The notes: generated by a model from the letters alone, not told the origin. A stretch of DNA of 64,000 bases from Bacillus salacetis (GCF_003581585.1 NZ_QXIR01000014.1:1-64000), one strand, 5' to 3'; shown: positions 33,700-42,873, counted from the stretch's first letter. Numbers and translations: made by a program.

Positions 33700-34503
33700 T
33701 CACGCCAATATTGCTTTGTCGCTTGCCATCTGTGTTCCTCTGATACGTTGGAACTCTTTAAGCAGGCCTTCCACAGTCAAATCTTTCTTCTGTTCTTCGT
33801 TCACTTCCAAGATGATTTCGCCTTTATCCATCATGATCAATCTGTTGCCCAGGTCGATTGCCTGCTGCATATTATGGGTGACCATCAGTGTCGTCAATTG
33901 GTACTTGTCAACAATTTCCTTGGTCAGGCTGGTAATCAGCTCAGCACGGGAGGGATCCAGAGCGGCTGTATGCTCATCCAGCAATAGGATTGATGGTTCT
34001 GTAAAGGTTGCCATCAGCAGGGAGAGTGCTTGCCGCTCTCCTCCGGACAGCAGCCCTACTTTGGCATTCAGGCGGTCTTCCAAATTGAGGTGAAGCGACT
34101 CCAGCACTTGTTTAAAGTACTCTCTGCGTTTTCTTGTTACACCGCTTTTCAGTGTCCTCTTTTTATTTCGTGCATAAGCCATAGCCAGATTTTCCTCAAT
34201 GGTCATTGTCGGTGCTGTGCCCGCCATTGGATCCTGGAAGACCCTGCCTATCAGCCTGGAACGTTTGAATTCTGATACCCTTGTAACATCATTGCCATCA
34301 ATGATGACTTCGCCTGTGTCGGGTGTAAGTACTCCGGAAATCATGTTCATCAGGGTCGACTTCCCTGCCCCGTTACTTCCGATAACGGTTACAAAATCAC
34401 CGGGATTCATGGTCAGGCTCACATCGCCAAGGGCAACTTTTTCATCTGGTGTTCCTTCATTGAAGATTTTATGGATTCTATTTAATTGTAACACTGCTAT
34501 CAT
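33700..34503 (-). CDS. TrpZ-like ABC transporter ATPase
   Basis: The 267-residue ATPase has Walker A GSNGAGKST (about residue 43), signature LSGGERQALS, Walker B ILLLDEHTAALDP (note His after Glu, as is usual in this subfamily) and the switch His in VTHNMQQA. It is the energising subunit of a TrpXYZ-type importer (YufO/YkkC-type naming varies). It overlaps the permease gene by 26 bp; a GTG at 34494 is a possible alternative start. Operon order is binding protein, permease, ATPase. The promoter carries the shared operator of the aromatic cluster, so aromatic amino acid uptake is likely. Confidence 0.86.
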   Translation of the reverse strand: MIAVLQLNRIHKIFNEGTPDEKVALGDVSLTMNPGDFVTVIGSNGAGKSTLMNMISGVLTPDTGEVIIDGNDVTRVSEFKRSRLIGRVFQDPMAGTAPTMTIEENLAMAYARNKKRTLKSGVTRKRREYFKQVLESLHLNLEDRLNAKVGLLSGGERQALSLLMATFTEPSILLLDEHTAALDPSRAELITSLTKEIVDKYQLTTLMVTHNMQQAIDLGNRLIMMDKGEIILEVNEEQKKDLTVEGLLKEFQRIRGTQMASDKAILA

Positions 34504-35500
34504 CCTTCCCCTTTGGAGTTAGCGCGAGCTCCTGAAGCCGCTGGGCGTGTTTCGCAGCCTTACGTTTCTTTTCTTTATATCGGTCCATGACCTTTGGCAT
34601 AACTAATGCAAGGATGACGATGCTGGCAGTGATCAATTTCATATCACCAGTTTCCAGGAATTCAACCCTAAGGGCCATACTGACAACAATACGGTAGATG
34701 ATGGCACCGCCCACAACCGCAAGTGTTGTCCTAACAATTGTTTTGGTACCGAATAGAGCCTCACCGATAATTACCGAAGCCAATCCGATGATGATCATTC
34801 CGATACCCATCCCGACATCGGCAAATCCGCTGTATTGGGCAATCAGTGCTCCTGAAAGGGCGACCATTGCATTGGAAATCCCCAAGCCTAAAATGATCAG
34901 CGTATTCGTATTGGCAGAAAGGCTTCTGATCATCCTTTGGTTGTCACCTGTCGCTCTGAGTGCCAATCCGATTTCGGTTTTCAGGAATCTGTCTGTCAGG
35001 AATTTAATCAGGAAAGTCACAATCACCATGAAGAACAGGATTCCCCATGTACTTGGCATGAAGCCCCCCAAACCGACAGCCGTCAGCATATTTTCCATGG
35101 CGGAATCGATTCCCATCTTAGCCCAAAAACTTTCCACATGTGTAAAAGAAGTATCCTGATTTAACAGAGGCACATTGGATTTGCCCATGATTCTCAGATT
35201 GATCGAATACAGGGCAATCATCATCAATATCCCGGATAAGAGAGCATTGATTTTTCCAAATGTATGAAGAATTCCGGTAATACACCCTGCAGCAAACCCT
35301 GCAAAAACAGATACGAGTGTTGCGGCAAATGGATTCACTCCGCTTACAACCAGGGTGGCAGCAACTGCCGCCCCCGTTACAAAGCTTCCATCTACAGTCA
35401 AGTCTGGAAAGTCCAGGATCCGGAAAGATAGATATACTCCAAGTGCCATGATGGCGTAGATGATTCCCGATTCAACAGAACCAAAAATTGCGGTAAACAT
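34478..35500 (-). CDS. TrpY-like ABC transporter permease
   Basis: The 340-residue permease has about eight to nine membrane helices and belongs to the BPD_transp_2 family (the branched-chain amino acid/sugar type), with GIIYAIMALGVYLSFRILDFPDLTVDGSF at the start and GDNQRMIRSLSANTNTLIILGL as the cytoplasmic coupling loop. The N-terminal signature with LDFPDLTVDGS is typical of permeases that accompany TrpX-like binding proteins. The C-terminus is a basic tail. ATG at 35500 follows GAAGGGTGATACAAC. It lies 172 bp after the binding-protein gene with a hairpin in the gap. Confidence 0.87.
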   Translation of the reverse strand: MFTAIFGSVESGIIYAIMALGVYLSFRILDFPDLTVDGSFVTGAAVAATLVVSGVNPFAATLVSVFAGFAAGCITGILHTFGKINALLSGILMMIALYSINLRIMGKSNVPLLNQDTSFTHVESFWAKMGIDSAMENMLTAVGLGGFMPSTWGILFFMVIVTFLIKFLTDRFLKTEIGLALRATGDNQRMIRSLSANTNTLIILGLGISNAMVALSGALIAQYSGFADVGMGIGMIIIGLASVIIGEALFGTKTIVRTTLAVVGGAIIYRIVVSMALRVEFLETGDMKLITASIVILALVMPKVMDRYKEKKRKAAKHAQRLQELALTPKGKDDSSVTIK

Positions 35501-35628
35501 GTTGTATCACCCTTCCCTATTCTAAGGCTCTTTTCTCACGCTTCTTGTCTTTTCAATCCCCATTGTAAAGACAGCATACTGTTTACCCAGAAAGGTCTTG
35601 GTAAGCAAGAAAAAAGAACGTCTTATGA

Positions 35629-35649
35629 TTCCGGGGAAAATCCCCGGAA
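35629..35649 (-). repeat. Intercistronic hairpin in the ABC importer operon
   Basis: A perfect TTCCGGGG/CCCCGGAA stem with a 5-nt A-rich loop and no T-run lies just after the binding-protein gene. Such hairpins often stabilise the upstream mRNA so that binding protein exceeds permease; that role is inferred. Confidence 0.55.
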
Positions 35650-35672
35650 GTAACCATCAATAAATTCACAGT

Positions 35673-36662
35673 CTATTCTAAGAACTCAACCAGGTCGGCC
35701 CATTCATCCTTGATTTCCAAGCCTTGTTCCTCTGCAGCAGCCTTGTTGAAGGTCAAGACAGCGCTTTCAGGAGTTTCCACATTGATTTCCGATGGCTTCT
35801 TTTCTCCATTCAGGATTTTCACAGCCATCAAACCTGTTTGATACCCAAGGTCCTCATAGTTAAATCCACTCGCTGCAACACCTCCGCGCTTAAGGGAATC
35901 CAATTCGCCAACGAATAGCGGGATATCTTTATCATTTGCCACGGAAATGACGGATTCAAGAGCAGAAACAACCGTGTTGTCCTTAGGGATGTAGATAGCA
36001 TCGACCCGTCCGACAAGTGACTCGGCTGCCTGCTTAACCTCTGCGGAAGTAGAAATGGAAACCTCTACAACCTCGGCCCCTTTTTCTTTCGCAATCTCAT
36101 TTACTTGCTTAACCTGAACTTCAGAGTTCTGCTCACCCGAATTATAAATCACCCCGATGGTCTCTGCCCCCGCTTCATCCACCATGAAGCCGACAGTTTG
36201 CGGGATGGCGTCAGGATTCGTATCGGTGGTCCCTGTAATATTCTCGCCCGGCTTTTCAAATGACTCCACCAGACCGGCACCGACAGGATCTGTAACAGAT
36301 GTGAACACGATAGGAATTTCCTTTGTTTCATTCAGGACATGCAATGCACTCGGAGTGGAGTTGGCAAAGATCAAGTCCACTTTATCGCCAACAAGCTTTT
36401 TGGCGATACTCTGGGAATTGCTTTGATCGTTCTGGGCATTCTGCACGTCAAATTTCACATTGTCCCCTTCTTTGTATCCGTTCTCTGCAAGGGCTTTTTT
36501 AAAGCCTTCATATGCCGCGTCCAATGAAGGATGCTCAACAATCTGCGTCACTCCGATTGTATACGTTTTATCCCCCGATGCTGCATCTTTTTCACTGGAA
36601 CACCCGGCTAGCATCAATGACCCTGCTAATACAGAACTCAATAACAGCAAACTCTTTCTCAA
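35673..36662 (-). CDS. TrpX-like ABC transporter substrate-binding lipoprotein (aromatic amino acid)
   Basis: The 329-residue protein has a lipoprotein signal with lipobox LAGC (Cys20) and an ABC_sub_bind (PF04392-type) domain: YTIGVTQIVEHPSLDAAYEGFKKAL, DLIFANSTPSALHVLNETKEIPIVFTSVTDPVGAGLV, and the hinge GVAASGFNYEDLGYQTG. Family members bind tryptophan (TrpX of pneumococcus) and, as I recall, phenylalanine. It starts with TTG at 36662 after AAAGGGGGATTTCAG. Its promoter carries the same operator as the phenylalanine dehydrogenase operon, so I predict phenylalanine or tyrosine as ligand; tryptophan remains possible. Confidence 0.85.
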   Translation of the reverse strand: MRKSLLLLSSVLAGSLMLAGCSSEKDAASGDKTYTIGVTQIVEHPSLDAAYEGFKKALAENGYKEGDNVKFDVQNAQNDQSNSQSIAKKLVGDKVDLIFANSTPSALHVLNETKEIPIVFTSVTDPVGAGLVESFEKPGENITGTTDTNPDAIPQTVGFMVDEAGAETIGVIYNSGEQNSEVQVKQVNEIAKEKGAEVVEVSISTSAEVKQAAESLVGRVDAIYIPKDNTVVSALESVISVANDKDIPLFVGELDSLKRGGVAASGFNYEDLGYQTGLMAVKILNGEKKPSEINVETPESAVLTFNKAAAEEQGLEIKDEWADLVEFLE

Positions 36663-36828
36663 CTGAAATCCCCCTTTGTTCTATTAAAAAATATTTATAT
36701 ACAGGAGCATGTACCCCTCTATATCAAAAAAATCTCGCAAAAGATGGATGGTTGATCATTAGGTTCGCTCTTTTCAAACGCCGGATTCAAAATCACTTCA
36801 GCGCTTTATTGTGATGAAAAACAACCTC

Positions 36829-36877
36829 TGCGTAATTACAACGTTATAGTATCACCGAAGTTGCAAGAAAGTCAACA
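36829..36877 (-). promoter_or_regulatory. Promoter with operator-like palindrome (site B)
   Basis: On the minus strand TTGACT (36877-36872) and TACTAT (36853-36848) are 18 nt apart. One perfect operator arm ATAACGTT (36849-36842) with a weak second arm (TACGCAGA) 5 nt away occupies the same position relative to the -10 box as at site A (2-bp overlap). The 179-bp leader between here and the TTG start shows no recognisable riboswitch. Confidence 0.65.
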
Positions 36878-36980
36878 ATATTCCGAAAATTAAAAATTGT
36901 TATCATTATATAATTTTTCCATCAGGGTTTCCAGGCCTTTAAAACTTCAATTGCAATTATATGCCGGCTTCGAATTCAAG

Positions 36981-37006
36981 AAAAAAAGACGGGCTGAGCC
37001 CGTCTT
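36981..37006 (-). terminator. Terminator after the nitronate monooxygenase-like gene
   Basis: AAGACGGGCT with AGCCCGTCTT, followed on the minus strand by seven T. Confidence 0.9.
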
Positions 37007-37957
37007 CTAATCTAATATTGCTGCTCCGGCAGCTAAATATTCTTTCGCTTCTGCTGTCATTCTTTTAAATAACTCCTGGACAGAAGGTATGTCCTCAATC
37101 AGGCTGCTTACCTGTCCGCCGTTGATGAATCCTTCATCGAGCCTGCCTTCAAGAGCACCTTTTTTGTGATAGTCCTCAGAAGTGACCCTGGCAAAATCTT
37201 CAGGTGCCATCCCATCGCTTTCGTATTTCAATAGTGTCTCTGCATATGGGGTCTTCATGATTCTGCGGACGCGGCCTGCAGATCTGCCGACAATGACAGT
37301 TCCTCTATCATCGGCTGCCAATAAGGTATTTTTATAGTTTTCGTGGAACGGCGCTTCTTTTGTGGCAATCAGCCTGGTACCCATCTGCACACCGGATGCA
37401 CCAAGTGCCAGCATAGCTGCAAGGCCTCTCCCATCGCCGATTCCACCTGCTGCTACAACCGGAACATTAACGGCCTGCGTAATCTGCGGTATCAATGTGA
37501 GAGTGGTGGTTTCAAGACTGGAATTGATCCCGGCTGCTTCATACCCTTCGGCGACAATGATATCCGCCCCGGCTTTTTCAGCTTTCACCGCCTGTTTTGC
37601 AGAAGCAACAACGCAAATGACTTTGATTCCTCTTTCTTTGAAAATAGGAACCAGAGGGGCAGGATTGCCTGCGGAAAGGGAAACAGCCTCCAAGTCATAC
37701 TTTAATACAAGGTCCACCATTTCCTTCAAGTGACCCGTTACTGAGATTGGAATATTCAGGGCAATCGGTTTTTCAGTCAGCCCTTTTGTTTTTAAGATAA
37801 TCCCCTCAACCTCATCGCCATTCATAGTACCGGTTCCAATCGTTCCAAGTCCGCCGGCTTCCGAAACAGCAGAGGCCAGCTGTGCATTGCTTATATTGCC
37901 CATTCCTCCCTGGAGGATTGGATATCGTATGCCAAGGATGGAATTTAAGTTGCTCAC
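37007..37957 (-). CDS. Nitronate monooxygenase / 2-nitropropane dioxygenase family protein
   Basis: The 316-residue FMN-dependent TIM barrel has the family signatures ILGIRYPILQGGMGNIS at the N-terminus, VVAAGGIGDGRGLAAMLALGASGVQMGTR (phosphate/FMN loop) and GINSSLETTTL where FabK-type proteins carry related loops. It might be a nitronate monooxygenase or an enoyl-ACP reductase FabK-like protein; the sequence from ASAKQAVKAEKAGAD onward is common to both. Relation to the aromatic cluster is unclear: it lies between the importer and paaX on the same strand. Such genes occur beside acyl-CoA degradation genes in Bacillales. The start is GTG at 37957 with GGGGGC about 9 nt upstream. Confidence 0.8.
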   Translation of the reverse strand: MSNLNSILGIRYPILQGGMGNISNAQLASAVSEAGGLGTIGTGTMNGDEVEGIILKTKGLTEKPIALNIPISVTGHLKEMVDLVLKYDLEAVSLSAGNPAPLVPIFKERGIKVICVVASAKQAVKAEKAGADIIVAEGYEAAGINSSLETTTLTLIPQITQAVNVPVVAAGGIGDGRGLAAMLALGASGVQMGTRLIATKEAPFHENYKNTLLAADDRGTVIVGRSAGRVRRIMKTPYAETLLKYESDGMAPEDFARVTSEDYHKKGALEGRLDEGFINGGQVSSLIEDIPSVQELFKRMTAEAKEYLAAGAAILD

Positions 37958-38075
37958 CTTACTTTGCCCCCTTTATTCTAAAACCTTTCTCTTTCCTGGT
38001 AATTACATGGACAGCCCTAATAAGCATGGAAGATCCAGCTTCCATAATGATGACACGTTCAATCTATAAGACTGT

Positions 38076-38951
38076 TTAATCCAAAATCAATGGATGGTCA
38101 AACATATTATAGGATTGATCTTTATTCCCCATCTCGTTTCCTTCTTGATAGACTTCCTCAAAGAAATGGGATGCCGGCTTTGCAAGGACTTTATAGTACT
38201 CTCCAAAAAGGGAAGCGGCATGTCCGCCAAGCCACTTCTCCGGCAGCAGTTCTTCCGGAAGGCCGGGATCAACAAAGAGGAATTTCCGGTATTCATGCAC
38301 CAGTTTAGTCCTTTCAACAAAGCATTCGGCCTCCGTCATTTCACCTTTTTCAATTTTATTTTTATCAATGATGAATTTCTGGCTGTACTCCGAAATGAAA
38401 TCTGAATAACGTTCATTGATTTCCTGCAGGTCCCAGCTTTTGCTGATGATTCGCTGATCTTCATCGGGTCCGTCATATTTGGCGATGAAAAAATCGACAT
38501 ATTGCTTGATGTCATATTTATCTATCAGATCATAAACCTGTTTTTCCAGTTTGTTCGGTGAAATCCAGCAGCTGTTGGAAAGAGTGCCAAATCCGCTCCA
38601 GACCAGTTCCTTCCGGAGTTCATCCCTGACATTTCGGATTTCTTCCGGAATCGTATACATGAGGATTCTCCATTGGCCATCCCATGTTTCGGTCTGCAGC
38701 TTGAATATCCGATGGGCAGCCTCTTCCATCCGCTTCAGGCCTCTTCCGGTCAATGAATAATAACTTTTGTTTCCCTGCTTTTCTGACTGGACCCATCCCT
38801 GCTTATTCATTCTGGAGATGGCCGCCCTGACAGCCTGGTCGTTATGGCCGAATTCCCTCAAAAGCTTGATGAGGCTTCCTATCCATATTTTATTGCCATA
38901 ATGGCGGATATAATCTCCATATAAAGTGAAAATCATCGATCTTGTATTCAA
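38076..38951 (-). CDS. paaX: PaaX family transcriptional regulator of phenylacetate degradation
   Basis: The 291-residue regulator has the PaaX layout: an N-terminal winged helix (MNTRSMIFTLYGDYIRHYG, IGSLIKLLREFGHNDQAVRAAISRMNKQGWVQSEK, residues 1-70), a central PaaX domain with WDGQWRILMYTIPE and a C-terminal domain with VHEYRKFLFVDPGLPEELLPEKWLG. In E. coli PaaX represses the paa operon and is released by phenylacetyl-CoA. It starts with TTG at 38951 after AGAGGCGAACAGG. It is the only regulator in the cluster and hence the first candidate to bind the shared palindrome, although its own promoter lacks that motif. Confidence 0.93.
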   Translation of the reverse strand: MNTRSMIFTLYGDYIRHYGNKIWIGSLIKLLREFGHNDQAVRAAISRMNKQGWVQSEKQGNKSYYSLTGRGLKRMEEAAHRIFKLQTETWDGQWRILMYTIPEEIRNVRDELRKELVWSGFGTLSNSCWISPNKLEKQVYDLIDKYDIKQYVDFFIAKYDGPDEDQRIISKSWDLQEINERYSDFISEYSQKFIIDKNKIEKGEMTEAECFVERTKLVHEYRKFLFVDPGLPEELLPEKWLGGHAASLFGEYYKVLAKPASHFFEEVYQEGNEMGNKDQSYNMFDHPLILD

Positions 38952-39009
38952 CCTGTTCGCCTCTTTCTTACTCCTAACAAGACATTTTGTTAAAATAATT
39001 ATTTTGTGA

Positions 39010-39074
39010 CGTCAAATTTACGTTGACCATTATTCTATCATAGTACGATATCACTTTTAAAATTAAAAGCGTGA
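39010..39074 (-). promoter_or_regulatory. paaX promoter region with imperfect palindrome
   Basis: TTGACG on the minus strand (39015-39010) with TAACAA about 17 nt downstream is a possible sigma-A promoter. Upstream, 39051-39074 reads TCACTTTT, then AAAATT, then AAAAGCGTGA, an imperfect inverted repeat that could bind a regulator. Weak evidence. Confidence 0.4.
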
Positions 39075-39130
39075 CTTTTATCACTTTTATGAAAATTAAT
39101 ATTATACTGCCATACAGGATGATTATTATA

Positions 39131-39171
39131 TTAAAAAAATTCCATAAAGACATACGCCTCTATGGAATTAT
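39131..39171 (-). terminator. Terminator of the paa operon
   Basis: AATTCCATA (39139-39147) pairs with TATGGAATT (39161-39169), followed on the minus strand by seven T. Confidence 0.85.
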
Positions 39172-39180
39172 GGATGAAAG

Positions 39181-40383
39181 TCATTCAATCCGTTCTACTA
39201 TCGTAGCGATTCCCTGGCCTACACCAATACACATTGTTGCCAGGCCATGCCGCACTTCCCTGCGTTTCATTTCATAGAGAAGGGTTGTCAATATCCTTGC
39301 TCCGCTCGCTCCAAGGGGGTGACCGAATGCAATGGCTCCCCCATTGACATTGACGCATGCCGAATCAAGCCCAAGCTCTCTTATGCACGCAAGTGACTGA
39401 GAGGCAAACGCTTCGTTTAATTCTATCAAGCCGAAATCATCTTTATTCATGCCAGCCCTGTCCATTGCCTTCCTGGACGCGTATATAGGTCCCAGGCCCA
39501 TTACGGATGGTTCAAGGCCTGCTGTGGCAGATACCACATACTTAGCCATCGGCTTCAGCCCTAGTTCCCCGGCTTTTTCCGCGCTCATCAAAAGCAGGGC
39601 CGAGGCACCATCATTAACGCCGGAAGCATTCCCGGCAGTTACGGTCCCGTTTTCAAATAACGGCCTCAACTTAGAAAGCTTTTCCATACTGGAGTCAGGA
39701 CGGGGATGCTCATCCCGGTCGATCGTAATATCATTCCCCTTTCGATCCTTGTAAACGACGGGAACAATCTCTTCATTGAAGATTCCGGATACCATGGCTT
39801 CCTTCGCCTTCAGCTGGCTGTGAAGGGCAAACTCATCCTGCTCTTCCCTTGATATATTGAATTTCTGCGCAACATTTTCTGCCGTTTCCGGCATGCTGTC
39901 TGTTCCGTATCTCTGGGCAAGCTTGGGATTGATGAATCTCCAGCCGATGGTTGTGTCAAACATCTCCATATTGCCGCGCGGAAATTCCTTTTCTGGTTTC
40001 GCCATGACAAACGGAGCCCTGGTCATGCTCTCGGTTCCGCCTGCGATGAAGATACTCCCCTCTCCGGCAAGGATCGCCCGTGCTGCATAGTTGACTGCGT
40101 CCAGGCCTGATCCGCAGAGACGATTGATGGTGGTTGCGCTTATTTCCACCGGCATGCCGGCCAGTAATGCAGACATTCTCGCTACATTCCGGTTGTCTTC
40201 GCCTGCGCCATTGGCATTCCCAAGGACCACTTCTTCAACCTGTTCTGCCGGAAGCCCGGGATTTCTGTCCAACAGTGCTTTAATTACGACTGCCCCCAGA
40301 TCATCGGGACGGACATTTTTCAATGCACCTTTATATTTTCCAATGGGCGTACGTACAGCATCGACAATTACGACTTCTTTCAT
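39181..40383 (-). CDS. paaJ: Thiolase (3-oxoadipyl-CoA / acetyl-CoA acyltransferase, PaaJ)
   Basis: The 400-residue thiolase cleaves 3-oxoadipyl-CoA (and the related dehydro-intermediate) to succinyl-CoA and acetyl-CoA, the last step of the phenylacetate route. The nucleophilic Cys is in INRLCGSGLDAV (near residue 88), the His in GGAIAFGHPLGASGAR and the second Cys in MCIGVGQG; all are present. I start at ATG 40383 behind TAAAGGAGGATCCGCA; the open frame 20 codons further up overlaps paaH and has no site. It is the last gene of the paa operon, before a terminator. Confidence 0.9.
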   Translation of the reverse strand: MKEVVIVDAVRTPIGKYKGALKNVRPDDLGAVVIKALLDRNPGLPAEQVEEVVLGNANGAGEDNRNVARMSALLAGMPVEISATTINRLCGSGLDAVNYAARAILAGEGSIFIAGGTESMTRAPFVMAKPEKEFPRGNMEMFDTTIGWRFINPKLAQRYGTDSMPETAENVAQKFNISREEQDEFALHSQLKAKEAMVSGIFNEEIVPVVYKDRKGNDITIDRDEHPRPDSSMEKLSKLRPLFENGTVTAGNASGVNDGASALLLMSAEKAGELGLKPMAKYVVSATAGLEPSVMGLGPIYASRKAMDRAGMNKDDFGLIELNEAFASQSLACIRELGLDSACVNVNGGAIAFGHPLGASGARILTTLLYEMKRREVRHGLATMCIGVGQGIATIVERIE

Positions 40384-40396
40384 TGCGGATCCTCCT

Positions 40397-41248
40397 TTAT
40401 TGCTTCGTGTAGTCATAGACCCCGCGCCCTGATTTTCTCCCAAGCCTTCCTGCTTTCACATACTTCTCAAGCAATGGAGCAGGACGGTATTTTTCCCCAA
40501 GCTTTTCATGAAGATATTTAAGGTTATTGAGCCTGGCATCAAGACCTACAAGATCGCCTAATTCGAATGGGCCCATCGGATAATTCAAGCCTAACTTGAT
40601 TGCCTTATCGATTTCCTCAGGTGTTCCCAGTCCCTCTTGAAGCATATAAAACGCTTCATTTCCGACAAGTGCTGATATCCGGCTTGTTACAAATCCCGGG
40701 AATTCATTGATGACAACAGTCTCTTTTCCCATCTGCTTAGCCGCTGCTTCCACATAATCTGCTGTTTCATCACTTGTTTCCAAGCCGCGGACAATCTCTA
40801 CCAGCGGCATTTTATGTACAGGGTTAAAGAAGTGCATGGCAATTACTCTTTCGGGTCTATTTGTGAAAGAAGCAATTTCTGTTGGACTCATGGTGGATGT
40901 ATTGGTAGCAAAATAACAAGATCCGCCGGCATACTCGTCCAGTTTTTCAAACACTGCTTTTTTGATCTCCGCCTTTTCAGGTACAGCTTCGATGACCAGG
41001 TCTGCCTCTTTAACAGCTTGGGCCATGTCCGTTGAATACGTTAATCTTCCTTGAGCAGAATCACTATCTTCCTTAGAAATTTTCCCGCGGTCGATCCCTT
41101 TTTGAAAAATAGAGACGAGCTCCCCTTGGGCACTGTCCAGCTGCCTTTGTTCAACATCAAAAAGCGTGGTCTGGAATCCGCCGACTGCGCTGACATACGC
41201 AATCCCTCTTCCCATCACGCCTGAACCGATTACGGCCAGTTTTTTCAT
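40397..41248 (-). CDS. paaH: 3-Hydroxyacyl-CoA dehydrogenase (PaaH)
   Basis: The 283-residue NAD+-dependent enzyme has the Rossmann motif VIGSGVMGRGIAYVSA (residues 5-20), DLVIEAVPEKAEIK, the catalytic His in AMHFFNPVHKMPLVE and the C-terminal 3HCDH domain (GFVTSRISALVGNEAFYMLQEG; GPFELGDLVGLD). It oxidises 3-hydroxyadipyl-CoA to the 3-oxo form. It is about the size of short-chain HBD enzymes. It sits between the aldehyde dehydrogenase and the thiolase gene (13 bp apart from the latter). Confidence 0.9.
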   Translation of the reverse strand: MKKLAVIGSGVMGRGIAYVSAVGGFQTTLFDVEQRQLDSAQGELVSIFQKGIDRGKISKEDSDSAQGRLTYSTDMAQAVKEADLVIEAVPEKAEIKKAVFEKLDEYAGGSCYFATNTSTMSPTEIASFTNRPERVIAMHFFNPVHKMPLVEIVRGLETSDETADYVEAAAKQMGKETVVINEFPGFVTSRISALVGNEAFYMLQEGLGTPEEIDKAIKLGLNYPMGPFELGDLVGLDARLNNLKYLHEKLGEKYRPAPLLEKYVKAGRLGRKSGRGVYDYTKQ

Positions 41249-41355
41249 CGTCCTGCCTCCTCCAAGTCGAGTTTCTTCATTAATATAAGCATCAAGGGAC
41301 TGGTGCCTATCCGGAAGAACCGGATGGACCCTCAGTCCCGTACATGCTGATTATT

Positions 41356-42873
41356 TTATAAGCCGAATGGATTTAAAGGACGGCTTCCGAAGTATGAAAT
41401 GATACTCTTTGTCTCTGTATATAGATCGAGCGTCTCGATACACAGCTCCCTGCCGAATCCGGATTGCTTGTAGCCCCCGAAAGGCGTGCCGGGGAATGCC
41501 GAGAATGGGCAGTTGACCATGACGATCCCAGCCTGGATTGCTTTTGAAACTCTTGTCGCTCTTGCGTAATCAGTAGTCCAAAGAGCAGAACCGAGTCCAT
41601 AAACAGTATCGTTAGCGAGTTTGATCGCTTCTTTTTCATTGCTGAACTTCATCACGACAACGACCGGTCCGAAGATTTCTTCACGTACCGCTTTCATCTC
41701 ATGATTTACATCTGTAATGATGGTCGGCTCATACCAGTGGCCGTTTTCGAAGCCTTCCACTGTTGCCGGTTTTCCGCCGGCAAGGATCGTCGCTCCTTCT
41801 TCCTTCGCAGACTGCACATATTCATCAATGGTTTTCACTTGGCTGTCATCGATGATGGCACCGATATGAGTTCCTTTGTCAGATGGATCTCCCAAGGATA
41901 GCTGTTTTGTTTTCGCCACGAACTTCTCCATGAACTCATCATATATGTCTTCATGTACATACAATCTTGAACGTGCTTCACAAGACTGCCCTGTATTATA
42001 GAAGATTCCGAACAGGGAACCATCGACTGCGGCATCCACATCTGCATCTTCAAAAACGATATTAGGCGATTTTCCGCCAAGCTCCAATGTCACGCGCTTC
42101 AAAGTCTGGGAAGCTCTTTCCATGATGTTTTTTCCGATTGGCGTTGAACCTGTGAAGGCCACTTTATCCACTTGGTCGTGCTCTACAAGGTAGTTTCCAA
42201 TCGTAGAACCAGATCCAGGGATGACGTTGACCACTCCTTGAGGAACACCGGCTTCAACACAGATTTCTCCAAGAACTAAAGCTGTCAGCGGTGTAAGTGA
42301 TGCCGGCTTCACGACAACCGAGCATCCAACAGCGATGGCAGGGGCGATTTTCCAAGCTGCCATCATCAATGGGTAATTCCAAGGGATGATCTGCGCGCAG
42401 ACACCTACCGGTTCCTTTTCTGCAACGTTTTGGAACTGGCCTGGTACATTGTTTACTGAGCCTCGGTGGCCGACGATGGCACCGGCATAGAATTCAAAGT
42501 CTTCGATTGCCTGCATGACCTGGCCTTGTGCTGCTGATAACGATTTACCGCTGTCCATGATTTCCAAAGAAACCAATTCATTAAAACGGGATCTCATGAT
42601 ACCGGCGATTTTCATCATGATTCTTTGGCGCTTGTTCACCGGGAACTTCTTCCATTTTCCATTATCAAATGCATCCCTTGCCGCCTGGACAGCACGCTCA
42701 GCATCTTCAGTTGTCGCTTTTGCAACAGTGGCAATGGCTTCGCCAGTTGCCGGGTTATATGTAGTAAATGTTTCTCCTGATGAACTGTCTGTTCTTTCAC
42801 CATTGATAATCATTCCATAATGTTCACGTTTTGTCTCAAGGACTTCGAAATTTTGTTCTTTTACAGTCGCCAT
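41356..42873 (-). CDS. Aldehyde dehydrogenase (stand-alone PaaZ/PacL-type semialdehyde dehydrogenase)
   Basis: This 505-residue NAD(P)+-dependent aldehyde dehydrogenase has the family motifs: PWNYPLMMAAWKIAPAIAVG, FTGSTPIGKNI, the general base Glu in LELGGKSPN and the nucleophile Cys in YNTGQSCEARSR. It lacks the hydratase (MaoC) domain that PaaZ of E. coli carries. In the operon it should oxidise 3-oxo-5,6-dehydrosuberyl-CoA semialdehyde, the reaction of the PaaZ dehydrogenase domain, as stand-alone PacL does in other bacteria. The oxepin-CoA ring hydrolase must then be one of the crotonase-family proteins or encoded elsewhere. ATG at 42873 follows GAGGAGATGAGAAA. Confidence 0.85.
   Translation of the reverse strand: MATVKEQNFEVLETKREHYGMIINGERTDSSSGETFTTYNPATGEAIATVAKATTEDAERAVQAARDAFDNGKWKKFPVNKRQRIMMKIAGIMRSRFNELVSLEIMDSGKSLSAAQGQVMQAIEDFEFYAGAIVGHRGSVNNVPGQFQNVAEKEPVGVCAQIIPWNYPLMMAAWKIAPAIAVGCSVVVKPASLTPLTALVLGEICVEAGVPQGVVNVIPGSGSTIGNYLVEHDQVDKVAFTGSTPIGKNIMERASQTLKRVTLELGGKSPNIVFEDADVDAAVDGSLFGIFYNTGQSCEARSRLYVHEDIYDEFMEKFVAKTKQLSLGDPSDKGTHIGAIIDDSQVKTIDEYVQSAKEEGATILAGGKPATVEGFENGHWYEPTIITDVNHEMKAVREEIFGPVVVVMKFSNEKEAIKLANDTVYGLGSALWTTDYARATRVSKAIQAGIVMVNCPFSAFPGTPFGGYKQSGFGRELCIETLDLYTETKSIISYFGSRPLNPFGL

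Noticed and set aside
36663-36840. Riboswitch in the 179-nt leader of the importer operon
   Set aside because: I looked for T-box, lysine, SAM and TRAP-like features and a terminator and found none; only the promoter and operator can be supported.
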